Shown one piece after another: positions 11,301 to 22,664 of a stretch of 64,000 nucleotides of DNA. The stretch comes from Carya illinoinensis. Lineage: Eukaryota > Streptophyta > Magnoliopsida > Fagales > Juglandaceae. The position numbers and the translations under genes are program-made. Position 1 is the first letter of the stretch, and the number at the start of each line of letters is the position of its first letter. The notes below the pieces were generated by a model. The model was not told the DNA's origin. It ran no database searches and was given only the letters and a program-made list of their open reading frames with translations. Location: assembly GCF_018687715.1 (NCBI RefSeq), contig NC_056755.1, positions 36,622,001 to 36,686,000 on the forward strand, given 5' to 3'.

Positions 11301-11770
11301 GCCAGAAAAGCTACGCTGATACCAGGAGGAGAGAGTTGTCTTTTGAAGTTGGTGATTGGGTTTACCTTAAAGTCTCTCCCATGAGAGGTGTTAAGCATTT
11401 TGGTAAGAAGAGGAAGTTGGATCCGAGGTATGTCGGCCCTTTTCAGATTCTGGAAAAGGTAGGATCCATCGCCTATAGAGTTGCTTTGCCAGATTATTTT
11501 GGGGATGTTCATGATGTCTTCCACATATCATCCCTGAAGAAGAGCTTTGGACAACAAGAGCCACGTTTCGTCGACCCAGCGGGTATTCAGTTGCAACCGG
11601 ATCTCACTTATGAAGTTGCTCCGTCGTAGATTTTGGATTGGAAGGAGCAACAGTTGAGGTCCAAGACGATACCTTTGGTTAAAGTGGTTTAGGGAGATCC
11701 GTTAGCTCAAGACTTCTCTTGGGAGCGAGCAGCGGACATGAGGGAGCAGTACCCGTACTTGTTCGAATAG
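8390..11770 (+). pseudogene. pol: Gypsy pol polyprotein, disabled
   Basis: Domains in order: aspartic protease ([10 protein letters not shown] near 8428; [11 protein letters not shown] near 8630), reverse transcriptase ([16 protein letters not shown]; catalytic [11 protein letters not shown] near 9440), RNase H ([28 protein letters not shown]), integrase with HHCC zinc finger (about 10520-10650) and D,D core ([17 protein letters not shown]), a second integrase part from 11048 (TIQ... to ISSLKKSF), and a chromodomain-like tail to 11770. Breaks: TAG at 9775-9777, a one-base frameshift near 10041, TGA at 10917-10919, a one-base frameshift near 11000, TAG at 11627-11629 and TAG at 11690-11692. 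Catalytic residues in the intact stretches are normal. It cannot make active pol as it stands. Confidence 0.92.
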
Positions 11771-11874
11771 AGAAGGTATGTATCTTAATCTTGATCACAG
11801 TTGGTTTATGTGCTTACTTGTGGCTTGCTTTAAGTTGGTGGTTGATCTGCAATTTCGAGGACGAAATTGTTTTT

Positions 11875-11887
11875 AAGGAGGGGAGGA
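11875..11887 (+). promoter_or_regulatory. Polypurine tract
   Basis: AAGGAGGGGAGGA lies immediately before the TGTGATG start of the 3' LTR. It primes plus-strand DNA synthesis. Confidence 0.9.
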
Positions 11888-14053
11888 TGTGATGACCCGT
11901 TTTTGAGTGAATTTTCGCTGAAATGGTTGTTTTTATTTTAATTAATATATTAGTTATTTATTTTAATTTAATTGCATTTTAAAAATTGGTTTTTTTATTT
12001 ATTTGATGTTGTGTTTTATTTCTTTTTACTGTTTTGTGGTTTTTAATCTCTTTTCGGCGGTTTGTTTTGTTTTCCAGAATGAGGATTAGACCTCATCTTT
12101 TTTCCCTACACCTCTTTTCCTTTTTCTCTTCTTTTTCCTTTTTCTTTTTTTCCTTTTTCCTTCTTTCTTTTTCCTTTCTTTTCTTTTTTTTCTTTCTTTT
12201 CTTTTTTTTCCTCTCCCCCGCGTCGACCCCCCCGGCCTCTCTCTCTCTCTTCTCTCTCCCTCACGGCCAAACGCTTCCTCAGCCCAGACCCACCGCCGCC
12301 GGCCACCGTGTGGCACACCACCCCCACCAAAACCTTCCCCTCCCTCCGGCGCACCACCCCACCGATTTCCACCCCCATCCGGCTGGCCATTTGGCCGGAA
12401 AAGCTCTCCAAAGGCTACACGGATTTTGCCCCGATCCGCCGCTGTCGCTCCACCTCCGGCCACCATTTCTTCACCACTTCATCACCGGTCCCTTGCCGTC
12501 CTAACCCACCTATTTCCGGCCTCCAACGACCACCGGAACAGCTCCCACGAGCTAGCTTTCCTTTTTGGGAAATCCGGCCTCTTTCCGGCGATTCCGCCGC
12601 CACCCACGGCCAACCACCACTTCCAATAGCTTCACAATCATCCCTAGACCATTCCCTATCAATCCCAAGCTCTAGTTTGTCCCCGTTCAAAAGTGGGTTT
12701 TTCACAACCCACGGCCACAGTGAATTTTCACTGTGACGTTGTTTTTTTGGCGCCGTTTGCAACGCCGCGTGTTTTCTAAAATTGCCATATAGCGCTGTAA
12801 GTATTTTCCAAACCCTATTTTTAGATTTAAATATATATTGCTCTTTCAATTTAATTAATCTGCTGGTTGGTTGATTCCGGACTGAGTCCGAAGAGTTCGG
12901 GGGTCGGATGGATAGATGACGGAGTTGCTTGATTTATTGTTTTATGGTTGGTTGTTTGTTTTGGAGCATTAATAATTGCATTTGCATGGCGCATGCTTGT
13001 GTATTTATTTTATTTGAGAAACCCTGTTTTGCTGACGTGAATGGATTTTCGGATGCGTGTGTCTCACGAGCCCAAGCCGGGATGGGTCATTATCTCGGTG
13101 GAGCTCCTCTGGTCACTCGGGAGTGGATAATACTGAGTGACGTCCCCTGAGTTGTCGCTGGGCGACGACGGGAGCGGGGCTAGAGGATGGCCCGGCCAGG
13201 TACGCGCGGGGCGCGAGTCTGGGCATCGCTCTACTCACCGACTCCGTGGCCCTTCGCTGGCGAGGGCTAGAGGATGGCCTGGCCAGGTACGCGCAGGGCG
13301 CGAGTCTGGGCATCGCTCGTTTAGGTGTCACATGCGTAGTCGTTACCTGCGGTGTGGCACAGAGCCAAGGTGTGCAGATGATCCCTAGGGGAGATCATGG
13401 TGCATGCATAACCGGTTTGTTTTTATGGTTTTCGAATGCGGGCCATTTTCTGGGAAAATGGCGAGTTTTGGTTTTGAGGTTTTTGATCCATTTTCTAGGA
13501 AAATGGTGGTTTGGGCCATTATCTGGGATAATGGCGAGGCGTGGTTTTTAAGATTATGTTTTTTGGGCCAAATGGGTTTTTGGCGTGTGTGGAAAAAAAT
13601 CGTGTTTTGTGGGCTTTGTGCATTGGGCATGTTTCATGCATATTGTTTGAGTTCTATGTGTTTTTATCTGGTAGTGTTTGGGTTTTACTTACCTGCGGTA
13701 CCAGTTTTGGTTCCGTAGCTTTTGGTGCAGAGTTCGAGGAGGAGGAGGAGGAGGAGGCTGAGCCCGAGGATGCGGCTCCGCCGGGTTGCTGATGATATGT
13801 TTTATATTTGATTTAAAACTGTCTTTGTGTTTTTGTAATATTTTATTTATGTAAGTTTTAAACAGCTTGTATTACGTTAAGAAAAATTCTGGTACTTAGT
13901 TAATGACTTTCGTTATCCGTTGCGTGTTTATTTGTGCACATATGTTGCCTTTGCACACACTTGGCACCCGTCGATAGGATGGTGACCCGGGTTGTCACCA
14001 TCCGGACATCTCGATTTCCCCGTGTTCGGGCGTGGGGATTTGGGGGCGTCACA
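11888..14053 (+). repeat. 3' LTR of the gypsy element
   Basis: 2166 bp, collinear with 4621-6782 with scattered substitutions and a few small indels (for example one extra GAG triplet near 13750). The LTR reads out into CAAAC at 14054-14058, matching the left flank. Confidence 0.93.
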
Positions 14054-16627
14054 CAAACCCAACCACCTTCTTCCACTGGAAGACACATGTTCTTCCAATC
14101 TACCCATTTTTTCTTACCTCTTCCACTAGCCTCTCCCCAAAAGAAAGTGCTCATTAAACGTTATAACTCCTTGATAATAGATTTAGGAACCTGAAGGATA
14201 GCAAATAAGTGTAAAGCCATGTTGGAAAGCACATGCCTTAGGAGGATGAGACGACCTCACAAAGAAAGAAGCTTAATCTTCCAACCACTGATTTTATTAA
14301 GGACTTGTGTGATCATCTACTCCAAATGAACTTGCTTGAGCCTCCCCGAAATAATAGGCTCTCCAAGATACTTGAAAGGAAAAGAACCTTCCGAATATCC
14401 AGTCATTCGCTTAATAGCTCTCTTATGACCTGAAGAAATCTTATTAGGAAAAAAAAAAAAAAACAGCAGTCTTTTATCTATTAATACTCTGGCTTACCAA
14501 GTCTCATATTTTTGAAAAATAGATAGAAGTTCCTAAATAATTCTGTGCTACCATTCGTGAAGATCACCACATCATCAGAATACATAAGATGTGAGATTTG
14601 AGTCGTACCTCTAGCTTGAGAAAATTGCCCAAATCTTTTTTCCACAACACTATTCTTAAGAAATATGGAAAGGACTTCTTGAAGAATAATGAACAGATAG
14701 GGTGAAAGAGGATCCCCCTCGTGCAAACCACGACCTCCTTGAAAAAAAACCCTTAGGGGTTCCATTCATCATAACAGAATACCATGGAGAAGAAATACAA
14801 GCCCGAATTAACTCACAAACCTGAGTTGAAACTCTGAACATATGAAGGAACTCTAACAAGAAAGAACAATCCACCCGATCATACGCTTTCGCCATGTCCA
14901 CTTTGAGAATGATATTGCCACCATGAGATCTCTTATTAATAGAATGGACTATTTCTTGCATAAGGGAAATATTTTCAAAAATGCTATGACCCGAAATGAA
15001 AGCACCTTGCTCAAGAGAGATCATGCTAGGGAGAAGGCCCGTCAGTCGATTAACAAGGATTTTAGCACAAATTTTATAGAACACCGAATAGAGGCTAATT
15101 GGTCTGAACTTGTCAAATCCAGTAGGCACATCTACCTTCAGGATTAAGACATTGTAAGAGGCTGAGTAGAGACGTGGCAACTTCTTAGAGAGGAAAAAAA
15201 ATCTGAAATAGCTTCAAAGCCACTTTAACAATCTCCCAACAGCTCTTAAAAAAACCAGCCCCAAAACCATCGGGACCTGGAGAACTATTAGAAGGAATAG
15301 ATGATAGAGCCGCAAAGATCTCATCCATAGTTGGAATACAAGCAATACGACCATTAGCTTCATCTGAAATAACATGTGAGGTAAGATAAGACAGATCCGG
15401 CAAAACAAGAGGAAAATCTGCTTGCAAAAAACTAGAGAAATACTCTACCGCTCCCTGATGTATGGCTTCTGGCAACTCAAACATGCCCCATCCGAAGCCC
15501 TTATGCCAGAAATGCGCTTCCGCATCTTTTTTGCCCAAACAAGCATGAAAACATTTTGAGTTCCTATCACCTTCTAACTTCCATTTTAACTTTGCCATCT
15601 GAGCCAAACGAATATCCTCCCTACGTCTCCATGAAGAAAAATCCTGAGAGGTTAAAATTAAATCCCTGTCATCTTCGGCACTCCATTCATTTTGAAGCCG
15701 GCTTTCAAGCCTTTTCACCTGCTCCTCAAGATGGGCAATGTGAGAGGTAGTCCGACCAAAAACCCACTTATTCCATTCTCGGAGAGCGACCCGAAGTTGT
15801 TTTAACTTGGTAGCAAGCTTCCATAAACCCCTGCTAGCCACAGGAACCATCCAAACCCTCTGCACACATTCTAAGAAATCCGGAAGGTCAACCCACATTT
15901 GCTGAAACAGAAATGGGGAAGGGCCATAAAAGAAAGGGTCAGCAATTAATTCAATGTGCATCGAGCAATGATCCGATGTAGATCTAGGAAGATAATAACA
16001 GATAGCATTAGAGAATTAGGACAATAAAGCAGCATCAAGGAACACTCGATCAAGTTTCACCCAACTCCTGGATAACCCTTGTTGGCCATTGCACTAGGAA
16101 AATTTACTACCCTGGGTTTTCATATCAATCAGACCACCCTGATCAATCCAGTTGTTAAACTCATCCATAGCAACTCGAGGCCTAGGATGACCACCCTGCC
16201 TTTTAGAGTTAGATCGAATAATGTGAAAATCACTTGCCAATAAACAAGGCTCGACTCCAATACGATGCAAGCACAAGTCAACCCATAACTCCTATCTCTC
16301 ACTTCGATTACATTTAGCATAAATGAAATGACATAAAAAAACCTGATTTTCGGCCTCGACACGAGCTGAAATAAATTGCAAACTCATGCCAACAATACGA
16401 ACAACTACGTCATTATTCCAAAATAACCAAACTTTCCCACCAACAGCTTTATTCGAGGTGCCATTTTCAAAATTCAAACACCTCATCAAACTATGAGCTT
16501 GATCAAAGCTAGTAAAGGGTTCCATTAAAACAACAATAACCAGTTTCAGAGACCCAATCAACTTTTTTAACCGACCTTTAGAGTTTCGAATCCCTTTAAT
16601 ATTCCATACAAAGATGGAACCAATCAT
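14054..16627 (-). pseudogene. LINE ORF2 N-terminal part (endonuclease and RT)
   Basis: Begins at 16627 with MIGSIFVWNIKGIRNSKG, a usual start of plant L1 endonuclease (Exo_endo_phos), which nicks the target DNA. The endonuclease region runs to about 15960. From 15961 to 15185 comes the linker and the start of the reverse transcriptase (SSPGPDGFGAGFFK near 15270). RT blocks follow: FRPISLYSVFYKICAKIL, QGAFISGHSIFENI, ILKVDMAKAYDRVD (about 15120-14870), GDPLSPYLFI (about 14720) and the catalytic MYSDDVVIF (about 14580; Ser in place of the usual Ala, both Asp kept). Near 14130-14060 the sequence leads into the zf-RVT region and continues beyond the gypsy insertion at 4615. Stops and frameshifts break it in several places. 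Confidence 0.9.
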
Positions 16628-16644
16628 AAAGAAAATTTAGTGGT

Positions 16645-17934
16645 TCAGGTGTGAACCCGAGTAGAACTCTTGACCTTTTCAAACTGTTTTTTCTTATATG
16701 TTCTTTTAGCAGCTAGATCCCCCTCCGACTCCGTGTGATAGTCTTTCTCTTGAGGCAAGACATCTAAATCTAGTTCAAGCTCAGGATCTAAAAACGAGAT
16801 CCCTTGCAGAAGAAATTCATCATTGGCTTTTGGACTCTCATGGTCTTGAGCCTCAGGATGCACTTCCTTTGCATTGGTTACTATCTTAGGATATTGAATG
16901 GCAAGGGCATCCTGTACAAGAACCGTAAGACACATCTGCACTAACGGAGGGGCCTTAGATTGCACCATTGGAAGAACATCAATCTGTAACTCATTAGAAA
17001 TGGACAGAACCAACGTACTCTGAATTAGTACAAGCGGAGCATCACTAGATTGCAACCTCAGAAAGTCACCCATTTGCAGGTCAGATGATGGACGTTTCTG
17101 CTGCACCAACGTAAGCTCATTAATAACCTTTATATGACTTGCCACGCCAGAAACCACCACCAAACTCCTATCCTGCCAAATATGCGATGGACCCCCTACC
17201 TCCAGATTTTTCTCAGATGCATTATGAGTCACAATATTTTGATCAACTACCTCAATCTCAATGGCCTTAGCCTTCGAAACCTCCCTAGTAGGATTCTATT
17301 TTTTTCAAACCTAGAAATTCTCCCCATTCACAGCCTTCCCAGCACGACACGTACTAGAATTATGTCCCTGCACCTTGCATCTACCACAAAAAATGAGGAA
17401 GTATTTCATAAATAATTTCTTGTTTACGGCTCGAAGGCATACCAGGGACCCCAATCCAGAAGAATTGAATTGGTTGAACATCCACATCCATCTCCATGCA
17501 TAGCCGAACTCCATCCGTGCGAGTCACACAATGAGTCGAGTTGTCTCTTCTGATGAACTTACCTATGGGTGCAGTGAATATACGTAAAAAAGACTCATGA
17601 TAGAAGTTAGGAAGCAAACCTGACAGCACTATCCAAACCAAAACCATAGAGGGCTCCTCATCTTCACTGAAGTTTGGTGTCTAGTGGAAAGCACGGTAGA
17701 AAATGCCATCGATGTCACAAGCTTCCCAAGACAGGGCTTTCAAAAAATCATCCTTTCAAACTTGAAGGGATCAACCGAACGTGAAATATCCTCTTTTGAG
17801 AACTGAAAATACAACACGCCGTCAATGCTCTTTAGCATACGAGAAGGGATGGAAACCTCTGGGAGAGGCTGAGGCACAGCCACAACGAGTTCTGCAAAGG
17901 AACGTCACCCGGCGTTAGCAACCATAGTTGCCAT
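16645..17934 (-). pseudogene. LINE ORF1 (RNA-binding protein), broken
   Basis: Starts near 17934 (MATMVANAG) on the minus strand. A DUF4283-like N-terminal region follows (RMLKSIDGVLYFQFSKEDIS; RIFTAPIGKFIRRDNST; VRLCMEMDVDVQPIQFFW), then a CX2CX4HX4C knuckle, CGRCKVQGHNSSTC, near 17390-17350. The C-terminal part (17232-16645) is polar and low in recognisable motifs, ending in a basic TYKKKQFEKVKSSTR segment. ORF1 proteins of plant LINEs bind the element RNA and form the ribonucleoprotein used for target-primed reverse transcription. There are early stops (for example six codons into the protein) and frameshifts, so it is a pseudogene. It ends 18 bp before the ORF2 start. Confidence 0.85.
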
Positions 17935-18058
17935 GCAACCCTATGTATCTGTAACCATATGACTCCAAAGAGAAAGAAACTCTAGCAGAGCTCTTTCCAA
18001 AAACGATCGTACTTGAGAGAGATTGGGGTCTAATATGATCTTAGTGTGCTTTACAGCT

Positions 18059-18137
18059 TGGTTAGAGAAGAAAGGTAAAAATATGACCTTAAGGTGCTTT
18101 GAGTCTAATATGATTGATGTTCCCTCTGATACTTGAT
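18059..18137 (+). pseudogene. Ty1/copia gag relic, right part
   Basis: Directly right of the LINE target duplication, the plus-strand frame reads WLEKKGKNMTLRCFESNM then IDVPSDT, the usual copia sequence between the gag zinc knuckle and the protease. It is in frame with the piece ending at 2711 when the LINE and one duplication copy are ignored. It ends where another LTR starts near 18135. The protease that should follow is not seen. Confidence 0.75.
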
Positions 18138-19160
18138 GTTAGATATTCGTGCAACAATTCACATTACAAATTCTTTTCAAGAATTAAGAAGGATTAGAAA
18201 GTTGAGTGATGGGCAGTTGATGCATACTCATTGTAAAGGCAAAAATTGGCTAGGATTAGATGATTAAATGATAAGGTTTATCTTATCATTATTTGATTAA
18301 ATTTGGATGAATGATAAGGTTTATCTTATCATTATTTGATTAAATTTAGATGAATGTAAAATAAGTATTGATTTGTATCTAAACAATGTTGAGTCTATCT
18401 AGAAGTCTTAGCTGTTGTTTGGATAAGTCTTTGAGGTTAAAATTGAGTTCTGGAAGATTTGTATTTATCCAGAAGAAAGCTAAACAGAGTTTAGTCAATA
18501 ATAGAAGATGTTATCGCGAAATGTTAGCAGTCTGTCGGAACACGTTTTCGCGACTGTTGCTAACGGTCAGCAGAGTCCTATTGTGACTAGAACTCTTTCC
18601 AGAATTTCTATTTAAAGGGACTCGGTTTTGTATCTTCTCAAGGACTTTGAGCCATGAATTTCAGAGAGGATATTCTGAGCATTTATGAGAGAAAATTCAC
18701 TTGAGAATTTTCATGGGTTTTTCATATCTTCTTAAGTGTAATCATGCTTTGAGTGTGAAGGAACATTGATTGGATTTTAGCCTCTGGAGTTCCAGAAGGG
18801 AAGTCAACATTTGAAGATCACTAGAGGTTCTGGCTACTACTGCGATAGAAGACAAACGTGTTGTTTGTCTAGGCAAGTAAGAGAGTCGAATAGCAAAAGT
18901 TTTGTAATTGATTATTGCTTGTAATTTTTCTTCAAATAATAAGATTGACTTTCCTGGGTTTGGCTGCCCTTAGGGTTTTACCTTTAAAGAGTTCTTTAAA
19001 GGGTTTCACTTCGTAACTAATTGTTGTGTCTTGCAAGTTTGATTATTTATTTTAAAGTATTTGATTCGTTTCATAATTTTGATAATTGAGATCTAACTTA
19101 TTTGTTCAAGGAAATTGGTAGACAATTTTGTGGTTTTACAGGGGTACGTTGGGAATTTCA
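18135..19160 (+). repeat. 5' LTR of a copia gag-only element
   Basis: About 1.0 kb lying between the copia relic and a primer site. It starts near TGATGTTAGATATTCG (18135 or 18138) and ends GGAATTTCA at 19160, two bases before the primer site. It contains a 43-bp direct duplication at 18267-18352 with an internal GATAAG...CTTATC hairpin. No second copy of this LTR was found downstream, so the element is truncated or its partner lies outside the window. Confidence 0.65.
18267..18352 (+). repeat. 43-bp tandem duplication
   Basis: Two adjacent copies (18267-18309 and 18310-18352) starting AATGATAAGGTTTATC, differing by one visible substitution near the end. Each contains the inverted repeat GATAAG/CTTATC. 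Confidence 0.9.
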
Positions 19161-19162
19161 AT

Positions 19163-19174
19163 TGGCATTAGAGC
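19163..19174 (+). promoter_or_regulatory. Degenerate primer binding site (Met)
   Basis: TGGCATTAGAGC matches the initiator-Met primer site TGGTATCAGAGC except for two transitions. Its place two bases after the LTR end supports the assignment. Confidence 0.75.
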
Positions 19175-19215
19175 GTGGTTCACTCATTCGAGTGTGATCT
19201 GTGTCCTTGTAGATC

Positions 19216-21015
19216 ATGTCGACGTCATTATACATTCCACCATACTTCAATGGGGAAAACTATACTTATTGGAAAGTTCGTATGAGGACTTTTCTCAAGT
19301 CTTTGGATGAACGTGTATGGCATTCGGTTGAACGATGATGGACTAAACCCGAGACATCTATAGATGCTTGGACGAAAGACGAAATCAGCAATTGTAATTT
19401 GAATAGCAAAGGACTTAACACTATTTTCATGGCGGTATCCTCCGAAGAATTTAAAAGAATCTCCATGTGTGAGATTGCTAAAGAAGTTTGGGATATTTTG
19501 GAGGTTACACATGAAGGCACAAGAATAATAAAAAATTCAAAATTGCAGATGCTAATCTCAAAATTTGAAGAGATTAAAATGTTAGAAGACAAAAATTTTA
19601 ATGTTTTTTATGCTAAACTGAATGATATTGTGAATTATAGGTTTAATCTCGATGAGAAGGTGGAGGATTCAATGACCGTGGGGAAAATTTTGAGGTCTCT
19701 ACCGGAAAGATTTCAGCCTAAGGTTACTACCATTGAGGAAAGTAAGGATTTGGATACAATAAAGGTTGAAGAGCTAGTCGGTTCCTTACAAGCGTATGAA
19801 TTCTCACTTCCTCAAACAAGGAAAGGTAAGTCCATTGCTCTCAAAACAGTAAAAGAGGATCAAGATGATTTTTCTGATGAAGAAAATATTAACAATGAGG
19901 ATATAGATCTCATAGTAAGAAAGTTCAGAAAATTCATATTTAATAAAAAGTATAGTGGAAAGAAAAAAAGAGGTAAAGAATTTTCTGCAAAGAAAAATTG
20001 TTTTGAAAAATTGAATAAAGAAAAATCTGATAAAGTAAAGTGTCATGAATATTCTGTTTATGGTCATATAAGAATTGAATGTCTAAATTTCAAGAAAAGT
20101 AAAGGAAAATCATTGAATGTCACACTTAATGATAGTTCAGAATCTGAAACTTCAAGTTCATCATCTGATTATGACAATACTTTTGTGGCTTTTTCTACTG
20201 TTGTTAATGATTTTTCTGATATTGAGCTAACAAAATTTGAAAGTGATGATGACAATACTGATTCGGAGGTTGCTCTAGTTGTGGATGATCATGAGTTGAG
20301 TTTACAAAAAGCTTACAATGATGTGTGTGAAGAAGTGATCAAATTAAAGAAACTCAACAAGAAGCTGTACAAGAAATTCATTGATATGGAGAATGAGAAA
20401 AATAACTTGTTTGAGGCATTCAAAATTTCTGATATTGAAATAGCCAGATTAAGGAATCAAAAAATTGCACTAGAAAAGGAATTGGAAAAGGTTCAAGAAA
20501 AAACAGCAACACAAAAATTAGAAGAGATGTTGAGTGTTCAAAAGATAAGTAGTGATAGAACTGGCCTAAGGTACACAACTTCAAACGAGAAAGAAAAACT
20601 GGTCTCATCATCCGCTGCCACAACTTCCAAAGGTATTGTTTTTGTTAAAGGAAGTCAATGTAAGAGTTTTAATTATGCTGAACCTAAGCCAGTTTATTCA
20701 AAAAATATGCATGGTAGATTTATTCCTACTTATCATTATTGTGGTGTTGTTGGTCATATAAGGGCAAATTGCTTTAACTTGAATAAAGTGAAGAAAAATG
20801 GATGTGAAAGAAATCCAAAAAGGAAAGGAAATAGTCTGGAAAATCAAGTTTGTGATATGAGTCAACAAATCAATTTTTTAAGTCTCAAAATTGGTGAACT
20901 AGCAAATTTTTGCTTTCAAAATAAAGAAAAGATCATACAAAGTGATGTTGATAAAAAGAATAGGCTAAAATTTAAAGTAAAGTGGGTGGTCAAAGAAGAT
21001 GCCATGTCACATTAA
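19216..21015 (+). pseudogene. gag: Copia gag, nearly intact
   Basis: The frame opens at ATG 19216 (MSTSLYIPPYFNGENYTYWK, the classic copia gag start), meets one TGA at 19336-19338, and is then open to 21015. UBN2 region: ISMCEIAKEVWDILEVTHEG, LRSLPERFQPKVTTIEESKD. An acidic, serine-rich stretch (SESETSSSSSDYDNT) and a coiled-coil-like lysine/glutamate region follow. Two zinc-knuckle positions each lack one cysteine: CHEYSVYGHIRIEC near 20040 and YHYCGVVGHIRANC near 20730. The two-knuckle layout with a long coiled coil resembles Sirevirus-type gags (inference). Protease, integrase and RT are absent behind it. Confidence 0.8.
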
Positions 21016-21549
21016 TTGATAGGATTACTTGCATGTTCTTGCATCCTTTATATTATTGCATTAGCCTAGGACATGCATTTTATTTTTTTGTTTTGTTTTA
21101 TGTTTCTGTTTTTCAGTTTTGAATAAGAAAAATATAATATAAAAAAAAAATCTGGTTTGGTTCAAAACTTTTCTTTAAGTAAAGTGCATGCTTGATATGT
21201 CAAAGTTTGAGCATTTGTGTTCTCACTTAATAAATTCCTGAACCTTTGCATCTCTCTATTTTGTGCGATTCACTTTGTGCATACTAACCTTATGGATTAT
21301 CTTGGCAAAGTTCATTTTCAATATACAGTGAGAAACTTATATGTATGTATTTTATAATTAAAATTCACATCATTTAATGAGATGCTCATCAAAGAGAGAG
21401 TTCATACCTTGAATTGACTAATACTTGTTGAACCTAGTACATTAATAAAGAGCTCTTCTCTTGCCAAACACAAAGAGTTGATCCATATAGAAAAAGTCGG
21501 TGTTAATTCATTGTGGAAAAAGACAAACACCCTACACGGATCTATCTTC
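21016..21549. other. Non-coding DNA after the copia gag
   Basis: T-rich, no pol domains recognised. It may be the untranslated tail of the gag-only element, but no polypurine tract or 3' LTR could be identified. Confidence 0.4.
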
Positions 21550-22664
21550 TTAAGTCCTTAGTAGGGCAATCTTGATTTTATTTTCTTTCTCTTCAGTTTA
21601 GTAGCAGAGTTTTCATTTTATTTTCTTTGGCTTTTCTTTCCTAATACAGATTGATCTTTCGGCAGCTTTTGTTTTATGCATTTATTACTTTTCGTTTAGG
21701 AGCTCGGCGCAGCAGAGTAGTCTTTGAGTTTTTATTTTCCTTTCTCTTCGTTAAGACAGAGGCAGCAAAATAGAGTTCTTAGCTTTCTTATTTTCGTTTT
21801 AGACCTTGCAGTAGCTGGTATTAATTTGGTTTTTCACTCTGTGTTCATTGGAGTCTTCAGCGCAGCAGGGGAGTTTTTATTTCTTCTCCATTTTCGTCTT
21901 CATTCTTTTCTTTTCTTTTTCCTTCGACTTTTATTTCTGTGGTTTTATTTTTCCTGTGCTGCGATTTCTCCTTTGTTTAGGCTCATTTTTATTTTGGGTT
22001 TATTTTTGCTCTCAAATTTTGTTATGGCTTTAATTAGATTAATTCTTACAGCTAGAAACATCATGTGTAGCTAATTTTAGAAACTTGGGTTGTGGAATGA
22101 GATTTAATTTATTTTAGGTTCTAGTTTAATGCAATATTTTATGGTTGAATTTTGATTTCACTAAGTTACTAATTGGATTTAAATTGAAAATAGATTGAAG
22201 CTCTTGCTATTGTTTTGTTGTTGACATAAGGCACAACAAAAGCTTGGAAATTATCAAGGTTTCTCTCGATTGTTTGTTAATGTGTGTTCGGCTAGTAAAA
22301 TAGAAAATCCCTTAGGAAAATATTGTAAAAACTTGAGCTTAGCCTTTTTATCTTCCGATTATCAATGCCTTGATTAGGTTGTTAATCGAGAAAATTATCT
22401 AGAATCCAAAATAAAGAGAGTCTCAAACCCAACCCAAGTATTTGTTAATTTGCCTTTTTGATTAGAAACTCTAATTTCAACTTCGATTATATTTTTGCAT
22501 TGCATTTGAATTTTATTTTCATCACTCATACTTGATTCATTTGTTACTCACAAATCTCTTATACGCTTTCATAACCCATTGTCCCTGTGGAATACGATTA
22601 TGGACTTATCCTTAATACAACTTGACACTTCTACACTTGGAAGCACATTCGACCACGAGTCAAA
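21550..22664 (+). repeat. LTR-like fragment (gypsy, Athila/Tat type)
   Basis: The right part ends GTCCCTGTGGAATACGA ... GGAAGCACATTCGACCACGAGTCA, the arrangement found at the 3' ends of LTRs in Athila/Tat-type elements. The Athila LTRs in this window also end in a GAGTCA. The left boundary is uncertain and no primer site follows, so a solo LTR or truncated copy is likely. A frame at 21724-22074 encodes only Phe/Leu-rich low-complexity sequence and is not a gene. Confidence 0.45.

Larger units (their letters stand above)
4621..14053 (+). mobile_element. Ty3/gypsy chromovirus-like LTR retrotransposon
   Basis: A complete 9.4-kb LTR element, with order 5' LTR (4621-6782), initiator-Met primer site (6785-6796), gag (7057), protease, reverse transcriptase, RNase H, integrase, a C-terminal chromodomain-like tail (to 11770), polypurine tract (11875-11887) and 3' LTR (11888-14053). 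LTRs start TGTGATG and end GTCACA. The 5-bp duplication CAAAC flanks it. Integrase downstream of reverse transcriptase makes it Ty3/gypsy. The tail after integrase and the Met primer site point to a chromovirus of the Tekay/Del kind (inference). The LTRs look nearly identical by eye, so insertion is fairly recent, yet pol carries at least six disabling changes. Confidence 0.93.
2712..18058 (-). mobile_element. L1-like LINE interrupted by a gypsy element
   Basis: A plant L1-type LINE on the minus strand, about 5.9 kb once the gypsy insertion (4621-14053) is discounted. Its 5' end is on the right (about 18058). ORF1 (17934-16645) and ORF2 (16627 to about 2987) follow, and the 3' end on the left has an A-rich tail, seen as T tracts at 2719-2742. 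The sequence TTTACAGCTT occurs at both edges (2712-2721 and 18050-18059) and is the target-site duplication. Domain order is ORF1 with DUF4283-like region and zinc knuckle, then endonuclease, reverse transcriptase, zf-RVT and RNase H. It is full-length or nearly so, but disabled by stops and frameshifts. Confidence 0.9.

Noticed and set aside
18130..18150. Shared CTTGATGTTAGATATT at 18134 and 27603 considered as a second LTR boundary
   Set aside because: The similarity stops after about 16 bases and nothing around 27603 resembles the LTR; treated as chance.
21724..22074. 116-codon frame rich in Phe and Leu
   Set aside because: Low-complexity translation of T-rich LTR-like DNA.
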